This document shows, piece by piece, positions 34,101-46,142 of a stretch of DNA of 64,000 nucleotides. Within the stretch, counting starts at the first letter, position 1. Each line of letters starts with the position of its first letter. The position numbers and the translations under genes were made by a program. Source of the stretch: Dillenia suffruticosa (Eukaryota > Streptophyta > Magnoliopsida > Dilleniales > Dilleniaceae); NCBI GenBank assembly GCA_033439265.1, contig JAVTVX010000010.1, forward strand, positions 13,996,001 through 14,060,000, read 5' to 3'. The notes under the pieces were generated by a model. It was not told the origin of the DNA. It worked only from the letters and a program-made list of their open reading frames with translations, and ran no database searches.

Positions 34101-35667
34101 CTGAAAATTTTTAATCTAATTATTGTTAGTTTTTAAAAGTTGTAACTCCTTGACTCCTTAATATGCCCAGGTCAGAGTTCCCCTTTCTTCTTAATTACCT
34201 GGTGCCTCCTCATGTCATCTCGCCTCTTCTTTCTTCAAATCACGTGAGTTTTCACCTTCCAGTATGGATGGGCATGGCATTCCACTTTATATATATGAAT
34301 ATACAACTGACAACCATATTGCTGGGATTGACTCTCTGAATCCTGTGTCCTTGGTTACTGGATCTATAGCCACACGGTTGACCTTTTATTGCCTATGTTA
34401 CATCTCAGAGGATAATTCAAAATAATTTTAAGGATCAATATAAATTATAATATATTTATATATATTCCAAAAGATAAAAACACAATTAGGCACATTACAA
34501 ATAATATATCCATATAATGTTAAAAAAAAAAAAAAACTCACTCTAAAATATTAAAACAACTAAATTAAATCTATTTAAAATGTAATTCTTAATTACATAA
34601 TAACCTAAATACCATTACATTAAAACCATTCGTTCCAAGACAATGCTGTCTCTTGTGAACACGAAAAGTTTGATACTAGGTTATCATTAAGAGGAGATAC
34701 AGGAAAGATGAGGAAAAGGTTGGCAACACTCGTATATCCCACCTAATGGACTTCCCAAAATCAAATGCAACAACTGTCTGTCTCCTAATTTGAATTTGGT
34801 GTAAGGAAAAACAAGCCTCTCCAATCTGTCAAAGGAAAAACAAGAACATTGCAACCTCATTCTCTTCTCACTGTTTCCGAATGAGGCAGAAAAAAATAAA
34901 AAGCCCTCAATAGCCATATGGTTTAAACAGTTCAAAATTAAAAGCTTTCAGAAATCAAGCAACATAAACTACGTAATAGTTCTCATAGTTGTCTTTCCAA
35001 TCTGACAAAACGAATCTATATTCTTGCACTCCCCAAGAAAAATCTGAGAAATTGAAAAACTGTTCAGATGGATCATTGATAATCAAAGCCAGTGTCCCAA
35101 CTCTCCACCTAGTCAGAAAGATGGATCATTGAAAAAGATCATCTAATTAAGGACCTTCAAGGACAGATCAGAAAAGATGAAACTTTTTTTTTGGGGGGGG
35201 AGGGGAAGGTGCTCTTGGCCCATGAGTTGGACCCCAGTAAATCTTAATTATCATCCCCAAGGGGAAAAAGATACATCTCACCTAGGAACTCTTCCACATA
35301 AAGGCAAATTCAGTGACAGTATCATTTTCCAAAAGAAATTACGTCAGTTGACTACCATGAAAAAAGGGATCCAGAGTTAACCATAAAAGTTTGAGGTCCT
35401 TGTAAAATATATTATTGGCATATATGAAGATTACTTTTGGACAAAGAGAAATATTTCTAGGCACAGATAACTGGCAGACCTAGCGATAAAATCAAAAGAA
35501 CTCATATCAGCTGATAAAAAATTAAGGTCATCACTGGTGACATGAAAACAAATATTTGTGAGAAAAAATGCTAATTAAGCCACAAACAACAAGAAAGAAA
35601 ATAAAACAAGAGCAGGATACTGAAGGAACAAAATCGGCAATTGTCGTCGCTTTTTCATGCAACCAAG

Positions 35668-35862
35668 TTTTTTTTTTTCTTTTTAGGACTCACCCGGTGC
35701 ACAAAGTACTCCCCGGTTTAGTGCGTGGGTAGGGGGAGGGTGGACGTATATGTATGCAGCCTTCCCCTTATATTTTTTGCAAACAAGTTGTTGCCACGCC
35801 TTGAACCTGTGACTTCGAGGTCACCAAAGGGGCAACTCCACCGTTACGCCAAGGTTCACTCT
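35668..35862 (-). mobile_element. tRNA-derived SINE of the TS/Au-like type
   Basis: On the minus strand the head reads CTTGGCGTAACGGTGGAGTT (box A-like), then GGTGACCTCGAAGTCACAGG and GGTTCAAGG (box B-like). The body has GGCTGCATACATATACGTCC and CCCACGCACTAAACCGGG, and the tail is GTGCACCGGGTGAGTCC followed by A-rich sequence. This is the recognisable layout of widespread plant TS/Au-related SINEs. It sits inside block A and splits it, so it inserted after the block formed. Confidence 0.85.
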
Positions 35863-35889
35863 CTTCTTCATGCTACCAAGTATATCCCT

Positions 35890-36161
35890 GAAATTTGAAT
35901 TGAGTTCTGCAAAAGATATAACAATTGCAGACATTTCAATATGCTCTAGTGATCCAATACCTAAGTAAGAAGAGTTCAAACAAGAAAGAAGGAAGATCAT
36001 AAGTTTTAAGACAGTAGGAACCTCCGAAATTTGAATTGAGTTCTGCAAAAGATATAGCAATTGCAGACATTTCAATGTGCTTTAGTGATCCAAAACCTAA
36101 GTAAGAAGGGTTCAGACAAGAAAGAAGGAAGATTATAAGTTTTAAGACAGTAGGAACCTCC
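35890..36161. repeat. 136-bp tandem duplication inside block A
   Basis: Two adjacent units start GAAATTTGAATTGAGTTCTG at 35890 and 36026 and end with AGACAGTAGGAACCTCC. They differ at a few positions only. Confidence 0.93.
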
Positions 36162-36260
36162 AATAATTTAAGGAGGCAACCATAAAAAAGTAGCTAATCA
36201 AGAGAGAAATGAAATGACCTGGGTTTAGGATTGAATATCCTCAAGCACACCCAAAAGGCT

Positions 36261-36837
36261 TGCAGAAACTCCACCTAATGCTTTTGGGGATTATGTAACA
36301 CTTTCAGCTTAGGCGAATCATATTAAAGTATCAGTTGAATGGTCAAAAAAATAGAATTATGAATACAATATTGAAGACATGAAAAATTAGTACCAAAAGG
36401 ACAGGCTTACAAAACCAATTACAATTATTGTTAGACTGAGTAGAACTTGGAAAGAATTAGATGAAGCTGATAAGAAAAGGAGAGAATCACTTTGTCAGTT
36501 AGGAAGTGGAAAAACTGAATTTTTAAAGCCTGGATTTGTTCATTGTGATCATGAAGAAGTTGATTTAATTGCAAGCTTCTTAGTAGTCTTATAATTCCGT
36601 TAGTGACCAATCCAAGCACTTGCAAAGTCATACACACACTAGCAATGACTTGTAGCAAACAAATTAGGAATTTGCAGGTGGAGGATCATATTACAGTCAT
36701 AATGACGAACGTAGTGCAGACAGGCAGTTTGATCATGTGAAAATGCTGTTACAGAACCGTGATGCCAGGATTTGAACTTATATTAAATGCGTGATTCGAA
36801 CTTATATCAAGCTAAGACAATATTAATCACATTATTG
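36261..36837. other. Intergenic DNA between block A and the next duplication
   Basis: No gene recognised. AT-rich DNA with short chance open frames only (for example 36431-36658 on the minus strand). Confidence 0.45.
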
Positions 36838-37440
36838 CAGATAACAGAACCATAATGTATGGAACAAAATATGAAGCAGAATCGTAGCGGAAAAGTTCAG
36901 CATCAGGAGTTCTAAATGTGTTCCTTTCTGTGAAAAATTCATTCAATATACTCATGGGTATATGATAGCGAACAACAAACACTGTTTAAAAACTTTATAA
37001 ATACTAAAACAGCTTCCTCAGAGGAGTATGGATTGAGAAAATAATTTACCGAATGAAACAAACAATACTCTTACATTTAAAAGAAGTCAAAACCACAGTA
37101 AATATCACAGAGAAAACGGTTCGTGCAGATTATCATTATTATCATTATTACAAATAACAGAACAATAATTTAGGGTACAAAATATGAGGCAGAATTTTTC
37201 CTGGAAAAGTTCAGTATCAGGTTTCTAAAGGGGTTCTTTTTGCTGTGATAAATTCACTCAATATACCCATGGCATATGATAGCCATTAAAAAAAAAAAGC
37301 AGTAAAAAACTTTTGAAAATAAAACAGCTTCTTTAGAGGAATATTGATCGAGAAAATTATTTATAAACAGAAACAAAAAATTAGTTTCAGACAGAAAAAA
37401 GAAGTCAAAAGCCAAGGTAAATGTTGCAAAAGGTTCATGT
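36838..37440. repeat. Diverged tandem duplication of about 300 bp
   Basis: The sequence from ATAACAGAAC(C/A)ATAAT at 36838 recurs from 37145. Shared landmarks are AAAGTTCAG(C/T)ATCAGG, TTCA(T/C)TCAATATAC(T/C)CATGG and AAACAGCTTC(C/T)T. Substitutions and small indels are common, so this is an older event. Confidence 0.8.
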
Positions 37441-39389
37441 TGATTATCATCCATCTTCACATTTTCAAAACAATAATAAGAATGTGAACACAACAATTTT
37501 TGATTTTAGGTGTTACAGGGAATGCTAATGGGGCTCACACATAATTAAGGACTGAACTGTCATTTTATTTAAATGATGAATAGGCGACCGAATGACAGAG
37601 AGGTTCGGATAAGTGAAACGCACATTACTTATTTGTTTGCCTCTGAGACATGTATATTAACACCTCAATTCTTTGCTATTCCTTCAACACAAAGACAATG
37701 ACATTTGTATCCTCAATTATTTCCCTAAGGCAATGAGTTCCAACTCCATACTTTATAAAGGTAATATAGTAGATGTGAATACCACACCACTATCCCATAT
37801 TCAATCCAGCACATGACTGTAAGATGCATGAATCATACACCTCTGGAGGAAGAAACTTGATAGGCACAAAGAAAACCAAAGCCACCCCATATTGTAAATT
37901 TTAAACAACAAAAGCAAGAGCTACAAAGCAACAGCAAGGGATAACACTACTCTGGCATGTATAATATACTAACAATGCTTTCATAGACTGGGGAACAAAC
38001 TAAACCACTATGAGGCATCCTCTAACAAGGCAAGAAAGGTGGTGAGCGCCAATTCCCTCGGAGACCTTGTTGTTTAAAGGCTACAGATGCTTGGTACCAT
38101 AAAAAGAAAGGAACATTATGCTATCACATGAAGACCTTGTTGTCAAATTTTGATTCTTGAAAATTTTATATCCCTTTTGGTCCAAAGGCACCAAATCACC
38201 AAGAAGACAAAATAACCACACACACTTCACCTCCTTTTTAAGCCCACATCATTGGAAGTGTTGACTAGAATTTGAGAAACAATACAAGGACAAGGCCAAT
38301 ATTATCTTCAAATCCCGATAGGATTGTTCCATATATGTCATGCAATGGCACATATGGAGCCACAATTTGTATCCTTTGAAGCAAAAAAAAAAAAAAAAAA
38401 ATTGCGTGGCTTTTAACTCTATGTTACCAAAAAAAAAAAAAAAAAAAAAAAAAAAAGCACAATGGCATCGAATTTCATATTCCTCACATTTAAAAGGTAA
38501 ATAATTAAATGATAATTTTAGATTCAATAGTTATATTCATATAAAAAAAAACCATAATAATGCAAAAAATAAGACAATTAAACATCAATGATAAAAAATT
38601 GTCAAAAGCCTTGAATAAATTCAAAAATAAAAAAATAATCTAAAAAATTGCAACTAATATATATATTATACATATAAAGAGAGCCACAAAAAATACTTAA
38701 ATGAACAGACAAATAAAATGAGTCTTTTGTGTTGCAAAGTGAGAGAGAGAAAAATGAGAGGTGTAGTCAAATTTGGTGTAGTAATTTAGAGAGAGACAGA
38801 TAGATAAGATGGTATTTTTGTCTTTATGTGTTGTAAAGTTGAGATAAAGAGGAGATTCCTAAGAGAAAGTAAACGAGCATACTCCATTTTGACCTCTTTC
38901 TTCCATAAGGAGTAATGAGAAGATCTTGAGAATTGGCTTCGTTGTTGTCTTTTCGAACCCAAAAGAAAAAAGGAGGGGCCCAATATCTAAGAAGTAAAAA
39001 AGAGAGAGACGGGATAGGAAAGTAAAAAAAGGAATAGAACATAAACAAGGAAAGAAAAATTTTGCATTACTAAGAAAAATTTTTTGCAGTGGCCATGGCC
39101 AGCTCCGCCCTCTGCGCCTCTGGGTACTAAACGCCCAAGGTCAATGCATCAAGTAGACCAGAGTTACAATTTTGGAGTTAACTCGGACAAAACCCCCTTC
39201 CCTCAATGCTCCCTCGGGGAGTATCTTGAATTCCGGCCCATCCAGAATTAAATTATCTAGAGACCAGCTTCTAACTTTTTGAGAAAAAAGAAAAAATGAA
39301 AAATTAGAAACTTCTCCATCATTAGAGTACTTGACATTCGAGGACAGGGCAATCTCTCGCTAAAAGTAAAAATTGGTACCAGGACATCT
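37441..39389. other. Intergenic DNA, AT-rich, no recognised gene
   Basis: No gene supported. Holds long poly-A runs (38383-38400, 38430-38455). A GC-richer island near 39090-39250 contains GGCCATGGCCAGCTCCGCCC and may be a transposon end, but I could not assign it. Confidence 0.45.
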
Positions 39390-40930
39390 TTAGGAGGAGA
39401 TATAGGCAACATGAGGAAGAGGTTGGCAACACTCATACGCACCATTAAAGGGCCTTTCCAATATCTAATGCAACACTTCTCTCCTAATTTCAGCTTGATG
39501 TGAGGAAGGAAAACAAGATAAATATGGAGTTGTGATGGTACACTCGTATATCCCTTTATCAAAGGAAATGTAAAATTCTATGGGAGGAAATATTAGAATG
39601 GTATGGAGAAATATCCTTGGCATAATGGATACTAACTAAACTTTACACCCTTGGCATAATGTAAGATTCATAAGCTGATGTTGTGGTGAGTCTGAACGTG
39701 ATATAATCAGTAAAAACTCCTTTTCTCCTCCCTCATTAGAAAAAAATGAGAAGGCCCTCAATAGCCATGTAAAGAAATAGTTTGAACAGTTCAAATTTAA
39801 AATCTTTGGGAAATTAAGCAACTTAAACTATATGATAGTTCTCATAGTTGTCTTTCCAATCTACAGAACAACCAACATCCCACAAAACAAACAAAATGAA
39901 TTGGTGCCAACCCCCAAGAAAACTCAGAAGAGAAGTTCAAAAACTGTTACTCATACCGATAGAACAGAATCAACAGTTGTTCGCAATTCAACATGCAACT
40001 TAAGATCGGTGAAATTTGAATTTAGCATTCTCCAAAGCATAAAAAAGAATTAAGGTGGTTATTCATGAGATTAAGAAACCAATATTAGTAAAAAATGCTA
40101 AATATGCCCACAAACAACAAGAAATAAAATAAAAGAGTAGTTAATACTGACAGAACATAATCGGTAGTTGTTGGCACTTCTTCATGCAACATAGGATCCC
40201 TGAAATTAGGATTTTGAATTCTCCGAAAGATATAGGAGTTGTAGACTCGTCAGCATTCTTGGTATAGTGATCCAAAACAAAAGAATCTAAAGTGAAAACT
40301 AGCAAGATAATAACTTTAAATCAATAGGAAGCACAAATAATCCAAGAAGACAACCATAAAAACTATTTAACTAACAAAAGATGAACAGAATGACCTGCAT
40401 TCAGAATCGAATATCTTCAAACTCAGTGAAAAAGTCTGCAGAAGCTCCACCCCAAGAGTTTCAATATTTGCCTAACATAAAACATGAAAAGTTAACAACT
40501 TTAAATTATGAATACAAAATAGAAAACATGCAGAAAACAGTATCAAATGGTGAGGTCTAGAAAATGATTCCAGCATTTGTTCAATTTCTCAAAACTTGAG
40601 GCACAAAAAAATGATTATGTGAGACAAAAAACCACAGGGACATCACCGCTATTAGTCTAGAGCAAGAACTTCCCTAGTTTAAAGAATTTGACCGAATTGT
40701 CCTATAACAAATAAACAACGTTAGCTAAACAACAAGTTAACCAAATAAATAAAAGGACAACATACTAAGCTCAAGTCAAGTCCCAAACATAAACATTACC
40801 ATTGACAGCCTTAAACCTTATTTGCAATATTCCTCCAGAAGGTTCCCATTTAATGCAAGAATTTCTTTAAAGAGGGGAAAGGCCAAATCAGGAAAGTGAA
40901 GGATGTATGAGTAACAAATGACTGAAGTGA
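39390..40930. repeat. Segmental-duplication block B
   Basis: 39390-40310 parallels block A. 40318-40925 parallels block D (42797-43437), with shared text such as GACCGAATTGTCCTA, ACAACAAGTTAACCA and TTTGCAATATTCCTCCA. Here the A-like and D-like parts are directly continuous. In the D copy, a thioesterase fragment lies at that junction. Confidence 0.78.
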
Positions 40931-40939
40931 TATTAACCA

Positions 40940-41095
40940 AGTGAGAGTAGTTGATACTAGCAGTTAGCACTTCTTCATGCTACCTAGGATCCCTAAAATA
41001 CCAGCCCTGTTGGCAAAGAGTGATCCAAAACGTAAGTAAGTTAAGGCTCAAGGGTGAAAGCAAGCATAATCATAAGTTTTAAATCAAGTAGGAAC
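40940..41095. repeat. Block C, partial copy of the A/B segment
   Basis: CTTCTTCATGCTACCTAGGATCCCT, TGATCCAAAACGTAAGTAAG and AAATCAAGTAGGAAC match blocks A and B. It ends at 41095, exactly where the thioesterase fragment begins. Confidence 0.72.
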
Positions 41096-41127
41096 AGTCA
41101 AGTAAGTTGCAGAGATGAAAAATTTAC

Positions 41128-42796
41128 TCTTAAAGCCGCTAGAAATTTTAGGGTCAGCTATGCAAGGGCTAATGCTTCACCTGTCCTGGCGACTGTATCA
41201 GGGTTAATTCCAATTTTCTCTAGAAGTTCATGATGAGCTGCACAACATATTTGAAGATGAGGTTCAGTCTATAAAAAGGAATGAAGAAGAATGAAGATAA
41301 AAATGCATCAAGAGATATGAGCTAGCAAAATAAAAATTTTCCGAATTTAACATCGAAAACACATTAATGATTTTGCAACACCATCGTCCTTGCTTTCAGC
41401 TTTTCTAGTAAAAGCATTATACTGTAATCAAATCTTTTCAGATTTAATTTTAAAATAATCAAGATCCTTGTCGAAAAGCTTTAGTAATGGCCCTTTGTAG
41501 AACCACTCCATAAACACTGGGTGAGGATTTTTTTTGTCTTAGAGATACAAAGATAACATTCTTCTGTGGACTGAAGTTACTGCCAAAGATGAAAAACAGG
41601 CAAACAAAATGCTTCCACTAAGGAGACTTCTAATACTCCTCCTAAGCCCTAGAACAGATGGGAGGTTCCGTTGAGGAGGCATAGGCATATACACCCATGA
41701 CCAAATGGTTTAATTTAACTAGCAATCCTATGACAAGTGGGGATGAGAACGTAGTATATATTTGCCAAAGTCAAACATAAAATCAGAACAACCTCAACTC
41801 AAATTCAATGAGTGAGGTCTTTTCCTAGTCTTAACTAAAAGAAATCCAGTAAGAGAACTGCTTAGGTTCTTGAATTGTGGTTTACTTTTTTCCCTTTTCT
41901 GAATCATCCTAAAGACGCATCAAGCAACATGCACCGACTCTTGTCTCTCCAGTTCTAGCTCCTTTATTGATTAATTTGCTTCCCATCTATCTCAAGATCC
42001 TAGAAACTCCGACATTCCCAATATATCATGTAGCAATCATGCCAGGCAGACACAAAATCACTAATAAACTAGGTTATTTCAGGAGTTCTCCGGTTAGAGA
42101 AAATTTGGAGTTTTTTTTTCTAATGGGTTGGGGGGAGGAAGTGACAACTTTCACAATTTAGCTATCTGATTGCAATTACTACTTACATATATGGATAAAA
42201 ACATCTCACCATGTTGGCAGTAGCTTGAATAGATAGCATTATTCACAACACCAAACGGATCGGGTTCATAGTCCCGTACTTTTAGCTCTACCTCCAAAAA
42301 CCCACTCATGCTACCATTCCAACCATCAGAAAGACAAGAAAAAAGGTCAGCTTTTTAATGTGATAGATAGGACAAGTGATTCAGAAAATGCAAAGCCTCA
42401 CCCAGGAAAGTCGATCAGAAGATAAATTACTGATATCCCGAAGAAATAATAAAGCCCAAAACAACGTTAGCAGTTAAGATCTAATGTTCCAAACGTCCAA
42501 AGGTTTATTAGGGAAATTAAGGTGAGTGAATTGATACCAGAAGATATAATAGAGTTGAGAATATATCTTCAAATAAATATAGCAAAAAATTGAGAAAATT
42601 GCATGATAATTTGTGAAAATCTTGAGTCAAAGATTAAAGGGTCTCTTAATTGATGCTTATGATCGAAATTTGAAATTGAAGGGCAAAGAGAAAGGTACCA
42701 TTTGCTAGCATTGGTAGCAGATGCAGACGAAATGGGAGTATTGCTCCTCGCAATTGAGAGTGATTGGAAACGTGCTGGAGTGATTGAAGGAACCAT
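41128..42796 (-). pseudogene. Acyl-lipid thioesterase (ALT-type 4HBT) fragment, exons 1-3
   Basis: Three exons join in phase: 42699-42796 (plastid-transit-like, ATG at 42796), 42210-42310 and 41128-41237. Exon 2 has the hotdog-fold core [20 protein letters not shown] with the family's catalytic Asp and the [11 protein letters not shown] helix. Exon 3 has HHELLEKIGINPDTVARTG. ALT enzymes hydrolyse acyl-ACP in plastids to release fatty or keto fatty acids (family knowledge). Exon 3 carries an in-frame TAG at 41158-41160, where a Glu/Ser-type residue is expected. The C-terminal exons (the GDKFVVKVRI strand onward) were not found before block C starts at 41095. Short direct repeats flank the piece. 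It is non-functional as read, though splice sites are preserved. Confidence 0.82.
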
Positions 42797-43437
42797 AATC
42801 AATAGGAACCACAAATAATTCAAGGGAGACAACGCTAAAAACTATATAACTAATCAAATGATGAATAGAATGACCTGGGTTTAGAATCAAATATCGTCAA
42901 ACTCTCTGCAGAAGCTCCACCCAAAGAGTTTCACACCTTTCCTAACACTTTCGTCAAGAACAGTTAAATAGTCATGAACCTGAAACATAAATACAAAAGG
43001 GAAAACATGCAGTCAGTACCAAATGCCCAGGCCTAGAAAACCAATTCAGCATTTGTTCAATCTCGCAAAACTTGAGAGACCACATAAAAAGATTTTGTCA
43101 GACAAAAAGCCACACTGACATCACCATAACTAGTGAAGAACAGAAACTTCCCCAGAAGGATATGACCGAATTGTCCTACAAAAAATAAACAACATTAGCC
43201 ACTAAACAACAAGTTAACCACAACAATAAATGGATAATATACTAAGCACAAGTCAAGTACCGAACATAAACACTACCACTGACCAACTTAAACCTCATTT
43301 GCAATATTCCTCCACAAGGTTTCCATTTAATGCAGAAAAATCTTTAAAGAGGGGAAATGGGGAATTTCTCACAGTCCAGGCCAAATCAAGAAACAGGAGG
43401 ATGTATCAGTAACAAATGAAGAGATACAAACCTATTG
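42797..43437. repeat. Segmental-duplication block D
   Basis: Matches 40318-40925 of block B over about 640 bases in the same orientation. It abuts the ATG of the thioesterase fragment at 42796/42797. No coding frame is conserved between the copies, so it is probably non-coding. Confidence 0.78.
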
Positions 43438-43946
43438 GAAATATTTGATGAAACGTTTCCGGAGAATATAAAGAATAAAAAAAAAATTAAATAGTTTGAA
43501 GTTAAAACCCCAAAGTACAGTGCAGTGACCCCTTATTAATAATCGATCAAGAAAACATTAATCAATAAATAAATAACTAAGAGAAGATAAGAACTATGAT
43601 AAGCAATAAGAGCGCTTTAATTTTTATATCCTTCACAATCACATGCCAACCGAGAAAAACGATGAGAATTGTATTCGAGAAAGAGACAGAAACAATCCTA
43701 AATAGGATTAAACAAAACAAAAATTACTTCAATTTTCAAATCTTTAAGACAAAATCATAAATAGAACGTAAGAAATTAATTTCAAACAAAACAATTCAAA
43801 GAAATACAGAATCCCACAATCGGATCAAAAAATAGAAATAAAAAGGAGGAGTTTTGCAACGTTTGGGATGATGTAATCTTTAAGAGGAGGAGCGAGACAA
43901 AACACAGTTTCTTTTGCTGGATCGAAGGTCAAGAAAGCAAAAGACG

Positions 43947-43984
<38 letters not shown>

Positions 43985-44220
43985 CATTTAAAAAGATTAT
44001 GCCACGATAAAGAAAATTTTCAACAGGTCGGTTGATTGATGAGGGTTTCACAAAGCAACATCAAAATTCAACAACTTAAATTCAGAGAGAGATAGAGATG
44101 ACGGAGAAAGCTTTGACTGCCCTTGATTGAATCAGCAACTAGGGTTTCTTCCCCAACCGCTCTTCCCTCTCCCCCTCTCTCTCTTCTCTGCTAGAGTTCA
44201 AAATGACTAGCCTTGGTCTC
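43438..44220 (-). promoter_or_regulatory. Possible 5' end of a minus-strand transcript
   Basis: On the minus strand, near 44215-44100, is a CT/GA-rich leader-like sequence with AAACCCTAG, typical of plant 5' UTRs, and a further (CT)n tract follows at 43950-43975. No ATG-initiated protein could be traced downstream through blocks D, C, B or A. It may drive a non-coding or decayed transcript; inference only. Confidence 0.3.
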
Positions 44221-45276
44221 TCCCATACTCATGTTAACACTTTACAGCTGTCATTTTGGGGGTAGTTTGGTAATTCAGAATTTAAACGGTTATCTTACTG
44301 CTCGCCCTAGCAAGAGTTATGTTCTAATCCAAGCGTCGAAGGAAATGAAAATAGAAATTAGAGTTCAAATAACACTGTGATTTAAAAAGACGCAACCACA
44401 CTTTCATTCCCCCCAAAAAAAAAGCGACACAAACCAAATTTCTTCAAATTAATTTTTTTAAAAAAAATTAATAAATGGTTTAAATATAATACAATTTAGA
44501 TAAATATTTTATATTTTAAATTATTTCATACAATAGAGATAGTGGTATATGTTGATGAAAAATTTTAATTTAGATAAATATTTTTATATTTGAATTATTT
44601 CATAAAATAGGGTTAGCGGCATATGTTGATGGAAAATTTTTAATTTTAAATTTATGAAATGATTTCGATAAGTAAAATTTGTTAAAAAAAAAAAAAAAAA
44701 CTACTAAACAAAATGACTCAAAATTAGTTCAAAATCCTGTCCAACAATTAGACGAATTAGGCGGCCACTGAAGCACAACAAAAGTGACAATATGACTTGT
44801 GCTTTTTAGCGTGCTACACTATACAAAGACAATTCTAATTTAGATAAATTTAAGTACTTTTAGTAATTTAAATTTAATTATATTAATATGTCCAAACAGA
44901 AGATAATCTCCATAGTAATCCGTTTTTGAAAGATTCACCGAGCCTTCTCTCTCTCTCTCTCTCTCTCTCTGGTCTTGGAAGATGGAGCTATGTTTAAGAT
45001 ACGATACGCAGAGATTCATCAAACTTTTTTAAATTAAACGGTCGATCACTTTACTTCATTAATTAAAAATTTTAAATTCTAATATTAAAAATGATAAAAA
45101 GAATTTGAGAGATACAACTGCTAAAATAAATTCTATAATAGTTAAATCAGATTAATCAAAATTTGGATATCGATAAGATTTTACCCGGCGTTGTTGTGAC
45201 TTATGTTCGGTTTTCATTACTTGCCATTATTTCTACTGTTCCAAAACTTGTAAAGAAGAAAGCTGCCCTCGTTTTA
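44221..45276. other. AT-rich intergenic DNA
   Basis: No gene recognised. An imperfect local duplication occurs around 44500-44560 and 44570-44640 (TTTAGATAAATATTTT and ATAT(G)TTGATG(G)AAAATTTT). A (CT)n tract lies at 44946-44970. Confidence 0.5.
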
Positions 45277-45482
45277 GTTTTTTTTTTTCGATACTATGGT
45301 TAAGTCACCAACTCAATATCTGAGATTTTATCCAGACTAATTTGGGTCGATCGCTTGCAGAACCCAATTGAGGGATAGGTCTCTCAGTACTAATTTTTCC
45401 ATTTCCATGAGGGGATCGAACTCCCGACCATGATTAAGAGATGTCAGTCCCGAATCAATTGAGCCATCAAACATTGGTTCCA
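45277..45482 (-). mobile_element. Well-preserved tRNA-derived SINE
   Basis: On the minus strand the head reads TGGCTCAATTGATTCGGG (box A-like) and GGTCGGGAGTTCGATCCCC (good box B). It is followed by a body with CCAAATTAGTCTGGATAAAA and an A-rich tail. It is the clearest member of the repeat family found at 17858, 19475, 20375, 46003, 51765, 60975 and 62062. Confidence 0.75.
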
Positions 45483-46002
45483 CGTTTTAGTTTGAGAGAG
45501 AGAGAGAGGGGGGGGGGGTTTCACCAAAAAAATAAAACTTGTAAAGAAGGACCAAAAGATTTTAGATTTTTTGGGTTCCTAGATATTTTTCTAATTGTCC
45601 CCAAAAAAATATTTTCTTAAAAAGGAAACATAAACGTCGAGAATGCATATAACATGTGGCAAATGTGGTCTTTAACGTTATATTATATTAGATCAAATAT
45701 TTTCTTAATTTATAAACAGATCAAATATGTTTAAAACTATTATTAGTTCTCCTTTTGTGAATGTGGTTCCTTATAATTACTTTCCCTTTGCAGTTGTAGT
45801 GGAAAGTTATTTTATTTTATTTTGTCTTTTTTAGAAATTTTGAGGGTGAGAAAGTTTTATAAGAATTTATGATGCATACAAAATATATAATACATGAATA
45901 TATATACTAATTAATTAATAGTCATGTATTTTGCACGTATGCACATGTATCTTCTTTAATAATTATTTCATTGCTTGAATAATTAATTTTTACGTTTGAT
46001 TA
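45483..46002. other. AT-rich intergenic DNA
   Basis: No gene recognised. Starts with a GA run continuing into a poly-G run (45496-45520); otherwise low-complexity AT DNA. Confidence 0.5.
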
Positions 46003-46142
46003 ATCGGTATATAAAATGATATTCTGATTAATTTGTCTAGAATTATTATCGGACCCTTTTTAAGAAAGAGATCTCTCAATATAGTTATTTTTACTTTTAA
46101 AATTTAAGATTGAATTTTGATTAATGAATTTAACGTTCCTTC
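46003..46142 (-). mobile_element. Decayed SINE-like repeat
   Basis: TCGGTATATAAAATGATATTC, TGATTAATTTGTCTAG and AAGAGATCTCTCAATATAG keep the order of blocks of the SINE family. The RNA-polymerase-III boxes are not legible. Confidence 0.45.

Larger units (their letters stand above)
34690..36260. repeat. Segmental-duplication block A
   Basis: Shares ordered stretches with block B (39390-40930): the GAGGAAAAGGTTGGCAACAC segment, TAGTTCTCATAGTTGTCTTTCCAATC, CCACAAACAACAAGAAAGAA and GAATGACCTGG-like text. It also contains an internal 136-bp tandem duplication and a SINE insertion. No coding gene was recognised in it. Confidence 0.75.

Noticed and set aside
45400-45430. Isolated tRNA gene suggested by a good box B (GTTCGATCCCC)
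   Set aside because: No acceptor stem or anticodon arm pairs around it; it is the head of a SINE with poly-A tail.
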